Assembly: GCA_050287725.1 (NCBI GenBank)
Contig: JBNKCL010000085.1
Span: 1 to 32,197, forward strand
Direction of reading: 5' to 3'
Length of the DNA stretch: 32,197 bases
From: CBFDBF01 sp050287725
Lineage (GTDB): Bacteria > Pseudomonadota > Gammaproteobacteria > Chromatiales > Chromatiaceae
Below, one piece after another: positions 8,719 through 15,063 of the stretch (positions within the stretch are counted from its first letter, which is position 1; the number at the start of each line of letters is the position of its first letter). The notes beneath the pieces were generated by a model. The model saw only the letters and a program-made list of their open reading frames with translations, made no database searches and was not told the DNA's origin. The position numbers were made by a program, and so were the translations under genes.

Positions 8719-8805
8719 ATGAAAATACTCAAGCTTTTACTCGCCTGCGCGATCTGCCTCGGACTTGCCTTCGCAATCGCAAAACTGGTGCAGTGGCTGG
8801 CCTAA
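8719..8805 (+). CDS. Possible 28-residue membrane micro-protein
   Basis: An ATG at 8719 preceded by AAAGGTGAT opens 28 codons to a TAA at 8803-8805. The peptide is almost wholly hydrophobic (KILKLLLACAICLGLAFA) and ends KLVQWLA, which would make one membrane helix or an uncleaved signal-like peptide. It sits between two small membrane genes on the same strand. No homology is claimed. Confidence 0.4.
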   Translation: MKILKLLLACAICLGLAFAIAKLVQWLA

Positions 8806-8849
8806 GCAAGACTTTACGGTTGATCAACACAATATGGAGATTAGAAATC

Positions 8850-9053
8850 ATGACTAGTAACATGAGTGCCATCGATCGAATCATCCGCCTTGTTGTCGTG
8901 GTTGTAATTGGCGTGCTCTATTACACCGGTCAGATCACCGGCATCGCCCTGATCGTTCTGGGCGTCATTGCCGTCGCCTTTCTTGTGACCAGCATCATCA
9001 GCTGGTGTCCCATCTATACTATCCTGGGATTCTCCACCAAAAAGAAAGAGTAG
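8850..9053 (+). CDS. DUF2892 (YgaP-type transmembrane) family protein
   Basis: 67 residues from the ATG at 8850, which has GGAGA 9 bases upstream. The open frame continues 19 codons further up but without a better site. Two hydrophobic helices follow the short head, and the segment SWCPIYTILGFST is the signature of the DUF2892 family, often found alone or fused to rhodanese domains in YgaP. These small inner-membrane proteins are linked to sulfur-handling loci, but no rhodanese is adjacent here. The gene is followed by a strong terminator. Confidence 0.85.
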   Translation: MTSNMSAIDRIIRLVVVVVIGVLYYTGQITGIALIVLGVIAVAFLVTSIISWCPIYTILGFSTKKKE

Positions 9054-9094
9054 TCCGGACACGAAAGAGCTCTCTTTTCATCGGCTCCGAAAAG

Positions 9095-9129
9095 ACAATC
9101 CCGGCATTTCAGGCCGGGATTGTTTTTTA
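9095..9129 (+). terminator. Rho-independent terminator after the small-gene run
   Basis: AATCCCGGC (9097-9105) pairs perfectly with GCCGGGATT (9113-9121) around a 7-base loop; the stem extends two more pairs outward. It is followed by GTTTTTTAT. It ends the plus-strand transcripts of the DUF2892 region. Confidence 0.9.
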
Positions 9130-9187
9130 TATTATCGAACCTATCTCAAAATCGAACCCAGACAGATTCCGGCTGTCTTGCGTGTGG

Positions 9188-10360
9188 TCATTTCGCAGTG
9201 CCGCTTATTTCGAAGATACCAGAATTCAAATAGCTATATGTCCTGTTACGGCCACGGTTCTTGGCCATAATCAAAGCGTCATCTGCCCGCTCAATTACAT
9301 CCAGGGCGGTATCCGATGTGGTAACCTCGGTAACCCCGCACGAGATGGTGACTGTTATACCGGGCGAAATCTCATGCCAAGGCGCCATAGCGATGTCCTT
9401 CCTGATTCGCTCCATCATTCGAGTACCGTCCTTGATAGTTGTGAACGGCATAACCAGGAGAAACTCCTCCCCGCCATAGCGCCCGAGCTTATCGGTCTCC
9501 CGGATAACGGCATGTATGCGCTCGGCAATAGTCTTAAGAACGGCATCACCAACCAAATGGCCGCGTTGGTCGTTGACTCGCTTAAACCAATCCAGATCAA
9601 TCATCGCGACGCATGAAGGAATGTCGTTGCGTTTGCGCATTGCGATCTGGTCTTCCACCGCCGGGATAATGATGCGACGGTTAAACGTATTGGTCAGCAT
9701 ATCGTGGGTCGCGAGTTCTTCGGCTTGACTCACCTCCCCTTCGAGTGATTGAGTTTTTTCAAAAATTTTGATGCGCAGCATCGTACCGTAATAGCCCAGA
9801 GCGATCATTCGCAGGAGAATGGTGGCATAGGCCAGCCAAATAACGGCAAGCTCAAGCGAACTTGGCATACCGATACCAATTTCGGAATGTGTAAGGTTCA
9901 GCAGAACTGCCGCAAGCAACAGACAGCAGAGCAACCATGCGAATATCGTCTCTCGAATCGATATCCGAAGTGTGGCGAACCCGAAGACAATGAATATAAG
10001 CGCCAGGAAGTAGGCTAAAAGACGCGGCGCGAGCGCAATACTTACAAACAGCACTACAAAAGCGTAACCCATTTGCCAGATTGACATATGAGGATTGGCA
10101 AAGCGCTCGCTGTATCCGGTCCAGTGCAACACCGAAAAGAGCACGGTATGCCCCACCCCCGCCAACCCGAAAAATATCACTGCATCGAGTTCGATTGTAC
10201 CGACGACATAAAATAGAAACAGTATTGCGGCATCGATGAAATAGGAGATGCCGCCCGCGGCCACCATAAAGACACGATAAAGCCTGCGACGCTGGATCAG
10301 AGTCAACTGATCCCACCGACCAAGGTGTTCCATCCAGATATCGTCAAGTGAAAAGCTCAT
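9188..10360 (-). CDS. Membrane-bound diguanylate cyclase (GGDEF)
   Basis: 390 residues. The N-terminal half is strongly hydrophobic with about five or six membrane spans (about 30-205), followed by a short coiled segment and a GGDEF domain (about 215-380). The active-site motif is GGEEF (296-300), and the inhibitory I-site RETD stands at 287-290, five residues upstream, so product feedback is expected. It makes c-di-GMP from two GTP. The membrane part is a sensor of unknown ligand. No strong ribosome site precedes the ATG. It lies on the same strand as the HD-GYP phosphodiesterase and hybrid kinase further right. Confidence 0.92.
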   Translation of the reverse strand: MSFSLDDIWMEHLGRWDQLTLIQRRRLYRVFMVAAGGISYFIDAAILFLFYVVGTIELDAVIFFGLAGVGHTVLFSVLHWTGYSERFANPHMSIWQMGYAFVVLFVSIALAPRLLAYFLALIFIVFGFATLRISIRETIFAWLLCCLLLAAVLLNLTHSEIGIGMPSSLELAVIWLAYATILLRMIALGYYGTMLRIKIFEKTQSLEGEVSQAEELATHDMLTNTFNRRIIIPAVEDQIAMRKRNDIPSCVAMIDLDWFKRVNDQRGHLVGDAVLKTIAERIHAVIRETDKLGRYGGEEFLLVMPFTTIKDGTRMMERIRKDIAMAPWHEISPGITVTISCGVTEVTTSDTALDVIERADDALIMAKNRGRNRTYSYLNSGIFEISGTAK

Positions 10361-10443
10361 GGGCCATCTACTTCAGGTTCTTGTCGGCCCTGACCGCCAA
10401 GCGACAAATCGCCTTCCCTCTTGTTCTTAGATTAGTTCCATTA

Positions 10444-10471
10444 TTTATAACAGGCAATGCAATGTCTGAAA
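10444..10471 (-). promoter_or_regulatory. Possible sigma-70 promoter of the diguanylate cyclase gene
   Basis: On the minus strand, TATAAA (10449-10444) is preceded by TTTCAG (10471-10466) with 16 bases between. The -10 is good, the -35 weak. A CCATGA/TCATGG inverted repeat sits just upstream at 10481-10497. Confidence 0.3.
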
Positions 10472-10480
10472 TGCTGTTTT

Positions 10481-10497
10481 CCATGATAATCTCATGG
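10481..10497. repeat. Short palindrome upstream of the diguanylate cyclase promoter
   Basis: CCATGA (10481-10486) and TCATGG (10492-10497) are perfect inverted arms with a 5-base spacer, about ten bases upstream of the putative -35. This is an operator-like position; the binding factor is unknown. Confidence 0.3.
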
Positions 10498-10562
10498 GAT
10501 TAGCGAACGGAGCAGTAAATCGATAAATTCCCAGGAATATGGCCGGTTCTTTCTCGATTCAT

Positions 10563-11162
10563 TTACACCATCCATTTCCGCCGCAACTCATCACGGTGCA
10601 GTGCCAGCCATTGCAGCGCAAGGATGGTGGAGGCTGATTTGATTCGCCCGCCATACATTTCACCGACAGCGTCATCGAATGACAACACTTCCACCCGGAT
10701 ATCCTCGCCTTCGTCCGCTAGCCCGTGAATGCCATCGGCACTGGATGCATCCACCTGTCCGCAAAAAAGGTGAATATGTTCCGAAGAGGTTCCGGGACTG
10801 ATCATAAAGGTACCGATCGGCTCAAGCGCGACAACCTCGATCCCCGCCTCCTCAATCGCCTCGCGTCGCACTACCTCTTCCTGGTCCTCATCGCTATCTA
10901 ACGCCCCTCCGATCGCTTCCAACACCCAGGCGTTCGGCTCCGTTTCCATGGCGCCGATGCGGAATTGCTCTACCAGAACCACCTCATCACGAATCGGATC
11001 ATAGGGAAGCAGGAACGCCGCCTCCAAGCCATCCAGGCGCTCCCGCATCAACACCGGACTCCAGCCGCCCGCAAACAGCCGATGACGCAGATGATAACGA
11101 CGCAGGGTCAGATAACCCTCCCCCAGCGTCTCTGAATCGATTATTTGGTGTTCGTATTTCAT
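10563..11162 (-). CDS. nudF: Nudix hydrolase, ADP-ribose pyrophosphatase type
   Basis: 199 residues from the ATG at 11162. This start gives the normal NudF length (about 200) and has AGAAGG upstream; the frame stays open to 11300, but that extension is polar and unsupported. The Nudix box is complete: GALDSDE, seven residues, REAIEEAGI (G-x5-E-x7-R-E-x2-E-E-x-G-I). Upstream are strands with VVLVEQFR and AWVLEAIGG typical of ADP-ribose pyrophosphatases, and SPGTSSEHIHLF after the box. It hydrolyses ADP-ribose to AMP and ribose-5-phosphate. It is transcribed away from the HDO island. Confidence 0.9.
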   Translation of the reverse strand: MKYEHQIIDSETLGEGYLTLRRYHLRHRLFAGGWSPVLMRERLDGLEAAFLLPYDPIRDEVVLVEQFRIGAMETEPNAWVLEAIGGALDSDEDQEEVVRREAIEEAGIEVVALEPIGTFMISPGTSSEHIHLFCGQVDASSADGIHGLADEGEDIRVEVLSFDDAVGEMYGGRIKSASTILALQWLALHRDELRRKWMV

Positions 11163-11528
11163 GGGTTCAGAAACCTTCTCAATAAATCGTCTCTCACTAT
11201 TGTCTTCTGCTGGAATGGCGGATTCCATAGTACCTTGCGAGATTTGATTATATCGTGGCCGCAGATGCTCGCTTTCTCGCCGTGACGGAACGTTCGCCAT
11301 GCCTGGCGATCAAATCAGTTCCGGCAGCAAGAACGAAAAGCCTATATCCACAGGCTTACTGCACAAAAAATGTGCAAACAGCGCCGGCACTTCGCAAGTC
11401 AGCGATTCATATGAACCCTCTATTTGTCAACGTAATTGTAGTTATCTTCTCTTATTTTCTCCTTATTTCGTCGATTTGCGCCCATTATTCACGTACAAGA
11501 TGCGCATCACATCTGTGCAAAAAACCAT

Positions 11529-11557
11529 TTGACCAGTAAGGTATACAGGATTAATGT
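11529..11557 (+). promoter_or_regulatory. Possible sigma-70 promoter of the HDO-cupin-PNPOx genes
   Basis: TTGACC, 17 bases, TAATGT. The -35 matches five of six consensus bases; the -10 is weak. It lies about 170 bp before the first start codon, leaving a long leader. Confidence 0.35.
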
Positions 11558-11645
11558 TCCCATCACTCGGTACACGAGGATTGAGTTGCCGAGCATGATC
11601 CGAAGGACTTTCTGGAGAGGGAACTTGCACAAATCCAATCCGTTC

Positions 11646-11663
11646 TGCGATTCGCGCATCGCA
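11646..11663. repeat. Inverted repeat upstream of the HDO gene
   Basis: TGCGAT (11646-11651) and ATCGCA (11658-11663) are perfect arms around TCGCGC, about 60 bp before the ATG. The form and place suit an operator, though GC-rich short repeats also arise by chance. Confidence 0.3.
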
Positions 11664-11724
11664 TACTTCCCTGCCCGGCCAGCCTCCTTCGGTTGAGATT
11701 TTCTCAAATTGAAGGGAAACCAAT

Positions 11725-12498
11725 ATGAGTATTTCTGGAACGAACCAGTCCGGTCAGGACTATATCGAGGAGTTGTGCGAACAGGCGCTCGAACATCGAG
11801 CCCTCAATCACCCGTATATGCAAAGGCTCATTGACGGCGGAGTACCCGACATTCAGGGCGCAATGCGTGATTTTGTGTTTCAGTACTCGCCCTACTGTTT
11901 CGACTTTGTCCGGTACCTTACCGCCACCATCTCGCAGCTTGAGGACGAAAAGCACCGCAAGTCACTGTTGCGAAATCTGGTTGAGGAGAGCGGCCATGTC
12001 TACGAGGACAACGCGGCGATTCTCCCCTCCATCGGCATTGAGCTCGAATGGGTGAACAAAGCCCCCCATACAGAACTTTTCCGGCGTTATCTGGAAGCCG
12101 CCGGTGCTGGCGAGGAATACCGTAAAAAGAACGAGTATGCGGATGACGCGGTCATCTGGCGCGAGCTTTTCTATGCCGTTTGCTCGCGTGAAGGCCCCTG
12201 CCGCGCCCTCGGTGCTATCGGCCTTGGTACCGAAAACATCGTCAAGTATGTATACGGCCCGTTCATAAAAGCTATCGAAAACCATCTGAATATCTCGCGA
12301 CGTGACCGCGTATTCTTTGATGCCCATGTCGCGCTCGATGATCAACATGGAGACGCATTGACAAACATCGCCATCGATTATGCGGACAAAGTCGAAAATC
12401 GCAAACCGATCAAAGAGGGCATGCTGATGGCACTCGGCATCCGCAACTCATTCTTCGATGCCTTGCAGGACCGGGCAATGGCGATGAGTCCTGCATGA
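11725..12498 (+). CDS. Haem-oxygenase-like dimetal oxidase (HDO / PqqC-TenA-like fold)
   Basis: 257 residues, with AAGGGA 8 bases upstream of the ATG. The predicted all-helical protein has the metal-ligand pattern of the HDO superfamily. EHRALNHPY is in the first helix. EESGH (Glu87/Glu88, His91) has the E-x-x-H spacing seen in UndA-type enzymes. GLGTENIV carries Glu170, and HVALDDQH (His201, Asp205, His208) is the H-x3-D-x2-H signature. Family members bind two irons and use O2 for N-oxygenation, oxidative C-C cleavage, or sacrificial p-aminobenzoate formation (SznF, UndA, BesC, CADD). The full ligand set suggests an active enzyme. The substrate is not deducible. It is the first of three co-directional genes (66 bp to the cupin), and the shared neighbourhood points to a common pathway. 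Confidence 0.82.
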   Translation: MSISGTNQSGQDYIEELCEQALEHRALNHPYMQRLIDGGVPDIQGAMRDFVFQYSPYCFDFVRYLTATISQLEDEKHRKSLLRNLVEESGHVYEDNAAILPSIGIELEWVNKAPHTELFRRYLEAAGAGEEYRKKNEYADDAVIWRELFYAVCSREGPCRALGAIGLGTENIVKYVYGPFIKAIENHLNISRRDRVFFDAHVALDDQHGDALTNIAIDYADKVENRKPIKEGMLMALGIRNSFFDALQDRAMAMSPA

Positions 12499-12564
12499 TC
12501 GCTATATACGCATAAATATATTTTCCAATTTTTACTTTTCAAATTAATAGTTCGGAGAAAAACC

Positions 12565-13032
12565 ATGAAACCTGATAACTATATCTATTCTTCCCGCGAT
12601 TTTGGTGAAACCACTGCGAACATCGAAGTGGCAAAGCCAGACCGTCCGTGCATTCACAAGAATGTAAGAGGCACCGATAACGACGCTAATTCAAAATTCA
12701 GCGAAGATCGTAAGCACCCGGTACACATCGTCGATCTTCCAAGCCGGTCGGTCAGTGTATCAATCGGTGGAATCCTGCCGGGCGGCAGAACCCGCAAGCA
12801 TCGTCACTCTTACGAAACCATCGCGGTGATCCTGAAAGGAAAAGGCTACAGCATCGTTGATGGTACTCGTGTCGACTGGGAAGAGGGTGACGCCCTGCTG
12901 GTACCTCGTTGGACCTGGCATCAGCATTTCAACGGCAGTGACACCGAGTATGCGGAATTCCTGGGAGCGGAAAATGCGCCGATGCTGCAGAATCTGGGGC
13001 TGGCGCTGCGGGAAGAAGCTGAAAAGTGGTAA
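12565..13032 (+). CDS. Mononuclear cupin protein
   Basis: 155 residues, with CGGAG 7 bases before the ATG. One cupin barrel spans about residues 52-135. Motif 1 is GGRTRKHRHSYE (His79, His81, Glu84) and motif 2 is GDALLVPRWTWHQHFN (His119). The ligands needed for an Fe(II) or Mn(II) site are all present. The C-terminus EFLGAENAPMLQNLG resembles the tail of cupins related to the gentisate-dioxygenase C-terminal half. No signal peptide. Possible roles are oxygenase, isomerase or rearrangement catalyst acting after the HDO enzyme. In SznF a cupin domain of this kind, fused to an HDO domain, performs an N-N bond-forming rearrangement. Here the two are separate genes. Confidence 0.85.
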   Translation: MKPDNYIYSSRDFGETTANIEVAKPDRPCIHKNVRGTDNDANSKFSEDRKHPVHIVDLPSRSVSVSIGGILPGGRTRKHRHSYETIAVILKGKGYSIVDGTRVDWEEGDALLVPRWTWHQHFNGSDTEYAEFLGAENAPMLQNLGLALREEAEKW

Positions 13033-13209
13033 TCCCATACGGCTCAGAACGCCCCTAAGACCGGCAACAGCGGTCAAACACCAGGCTGTCTGAGGTGATC
13101 CAAAGCCGCAACGAATCTGTATCCATTGCACCACAGGACCGATCTGCGGAAAAGTGCAGTGGGTACAGGTTTGTCTCTGTTACGCAAGGCAACTGATGGA
13201 GCAGAAATT

Positions 13210-13857
13210 ATGACCGAGCGTGAAAACGATACCCATCCTCTTCCCGGATCGGAGGGCGAGCATGATCTTCAGATCGAATTGGGCAACCAAAAGCGGGCTC
13301 TCGCCTTTTACAACAATCAAATGCTGGATTACCTGAACCAGGAAATGCAGCAGTTTATCAAAAACCAATACATCATGTTTGTCGCCAGTAGCGACGCTCA
13401 TGGCGAATGTGACTGTACGTTTCGTGCAGGTGAGCCAGGTTTTATTCGGGTGGTCGACCAGAAACGTATCATGTGGCCGGAATACCGCGGCAACGGCGTT
13501 ACCGCCAGCGGCGGTAATGTAAAGGAGAATCCGCATCTGGGCGTTGTTTTAATGGATTTTGTCGAATCCACAATGGGCCTGCATATCAACGGGAAAGCAT
13601 GGCTCAGCGCAGATGGTTCATTTGCGGATCTGCCGAAGGAAGCACAAGATTACATTACCGCTGAAAATGCCACCAAAGGCGGTAAAAAACCGGTTTTCTG
13701 GTTTCTTCTGGAAGTCGAAGAGGCCTATGCCCATTGCGCCAAACATACACCCAGATTCAAACGGGTAGAGAAGTTTCTCGATTGGGGAACAGATGATACG
13801 GTGAAAAAAGGCGGGGATTATTTCAAGGTAAAAGCAGAAAAACGCGATAACGCCTGA
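13210..13857 (+). CDS. PNPOx-like FMN-binding split-barrel protein
   Basis: 215 residues from the ATG at 13210, which follows GGAGC at 8 bases; the frame is open back to 13126 without a better site. Residues about 45-185 have the pyridoxamine-5-phosphate-oxidase-like split-barrel pattern: FIKNQYIMFVASSD, then EPGFIRVVDQKRIMWPEYRG, then NPHLGVVLMDFVES and LHINGKAWL. The conserved WPEYRGNG segment is typical of the family's FMN-binding oxidoreductases that are not true PdxH. It may reduce or oxidise a small molecule, or scavenge one made by the neighbours. Third gene of the HDO island, 177 bp after the cupin. It ends before the hairpin shared with the convergent HD-GYP gene. Confidence 0.82.
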   Translation: MTERENDTHPLPGSEGEHDLQIELGNQKRALAFYNNQMLDYLNQEMQQFIKNQYIMFVASSDAHGECDCTFRAGEPGFIRVVDQKRIMWPEYRGNGVTASGGNVKENPHLGVVLMDFVESTMGLHINGKAWLSADGSFADLPKEAQDYITAENATKGGKKPVFWFLLEVEEAYAHCAKHTPRFKRVEKFLDWGTDDTVKKGGDYFKVKAEKRDNA

Positions 13858-13896
13858 ATGCTCTCTCCTGATAGAGCGTTCTTATAAAAACTCCAT

Positions 13897-13968
13897 CGTG
13901 GTTGTTCCTGCGACAAGAAATCCGCCCCGTTTGAGGGGCGGGGTTTCGCGGGCCGAAAAAGAACCACG
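13897..13968. repeat. REP-like long hairpin, probable bidirectional terminator
   Basis: CCGCCCC (13922-13928) pairs with GGGGCGG (13935-13941) over a GTTTGA loop; GAAA (13917-13920) pairs with TTTC (13944-13947) beyond a small bulge, and CGTGGTT (13897-13903) pairs with AACCACG (13962-13968). It lies between convergent genes, so it may end both. CGACAAGAAATCCGCCCC resembles a sequence at 31667-31683, pointing to a dispersed repeat, perhaps an IS200/IS605-type end. Confidence 0.55.
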
Positions 13969-13998
13969 GACAAATGGCATACGGATGCCTGCTGGCGT

Positions 13999-15030
13999 TT
14001 ATTCATCCAGGCGAAACTCTTTTTCCCGAAAAAGACGTAATGCAGCTTCGCTGGCGATCGGATCAAACAGCGTACCGCTATTCTCGTCAATCTCCGCCAA
14101 CGCAGCATCAAGACCGAGGCCGGGACGATAGGGACGATGTGATGCCATTGCCTCGATGACATCTGCCACCGCCATGACACGAGCCTCCATCAGAATCTTG
14201 TCACCGCGCAGTCCGTCCGGATACCCGCTGCCGTCGATCCGCTCGTGATGTTGTCGCACCACCTCTGCAATGGGCCAGGGAAAATCGATACCTTTCAATA
14301 TCTCGTATCCAGCGACCGGATGTTGCTTAATCAATTCAAACTCCGCATCGGAAAGCTTACCCGGCCGGCTGAGTATTTCTGCCGGAATATTGATCTTTCC
14401 GACATCATGGACAAGGCAGGCCAGATTCAATCCCTCGATTTGTGTCTCCGGCAACCCGAGTTCCTGAGCCATGGCGACAGCGATTCGCGCCACATTCCGT
14501 TGATGCCCGGCGGTATAGGGGTCGCGCAGTTCCACCATAGCCGATAACGCGGCAACGGTCTCAAGCAGACTCTGCCTCAATCGAGCCTCACTCTCCTGAA
14601 GCGAACGGGTACGCTGTTCTACCATATCCTCCAGATGGTTCCGCAGTCGGCTCAGTTCGAGATGGGTGTGGACCCGTGCCAGCAACTCCTCGCGCTGAAA
14701 CGGTTTGGTGACATAGTCCACGCCTCCGAAACCGAAACCCTTCAGTTTGTCCTGCGTATCGGAGAGCGCGCTGACAAAAATAATCGGCACATCATGCAGG
14801 CGAGGCTCCTGCTTGAGCCGGCTGCAAACCTCGAAACCGTCCATGCCGGGCATACTGATATCGAGCAGAACAAGCTGTGGCGGTTGGGTTGTCGCGGCGC
14901 GCAATGCCAGTTCGCCGTTGATCGCGGAACGTACCTGATAGCCCTCGCCGGCCAGTATCTCGGTCAGCAAACGCAACGAAGAGGGTGTATCATCGACGGC
15001 GAGGATATAATTTTTATCAGTAGCTGGCAT
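13999..15030 (-). CDS. Response regulator with HD-GYP c-di-GMP phosphodiesterase domain
   Basis: 343 residues from the ATG at 15030. The frame extends to a GTG at 15042, but the ATG is preferred. A CheY-type receiver (1-120) has DD near its start and phospho-acceptor Asp57 in LLDISMPGMDG. A coiled linker leads to an HD-GYP domain (about 155-335) with VHDVGKI (His208, Asp209), a paired HH and GSGYPDG, all the hallmark residues. It should degrade c-di-GMP when phosphorylated. The gene lies 33 bp downstream of the hybrid kinase on the same strand, so it is probably that kinase's output. The stop is close to the REP-like hairpin. Confidence 0.95.
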   Translation of the reverse strand: MPATDKNYILAVDDTPSSLRLLTEILAGEGYQVRSAINGELALRAATTQPPQLVLLDISMPGMDGFEVCSRLKQEPRLHDVPIIFVSALSDTQDKLKGFGFGGVDYVTKPFQREELLARVHTHLELSRLRNHLEDMVEQRTRSLQESEARLRQSLLETVAALSAMVELRDPYTAGHQRNVARIAVAMAQELGLPETQIEGLNLACLVHDVGKINIPAEILSRPGKLSDAEFELIKQHPVAGYEILKGIDFPWPIAEVVRQHHERIDGSGYPDGLRGDKILMEARVMAVADVIEAMASHRPYRPGLGLDAALAEIDENSGTLFDPIASEAALRLFREKEFRLDE

Positions 15031-15063
15031 AAATAATCTCACAGTAAACCGGGTAATTAGCGG

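Larger units (their letters stand above)
11163..11724. other. Divergent intergenic region with structured leader before the HDO island
   Basis: No gene is supported here and the composition is AT-richer than the flanks. TTGACC (11529-11534), 17 bases, then TAATGT (11552-11557) is a possible promoter. Downstream, GTTCCC (11556-11561) pairs with GGGAAC (11619-11624), with CTCGG (11566-11570) and CCGAG (11589-11593) nested inside, so the transcript leader could fold into a two-stage stem. GATGCGCATC (11499-11508) is a perfect 10-bp palindrome. I do not recognise a known riboswitch. Confidence 0.5.

Noticed and set aside
11163..11724. Known riboswitch (c-di-GMP, SAM, TPP, cobalamin) in the HDO leader
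   Set aside because: No signature core of those classes could be found by eye; only generic stems are present.
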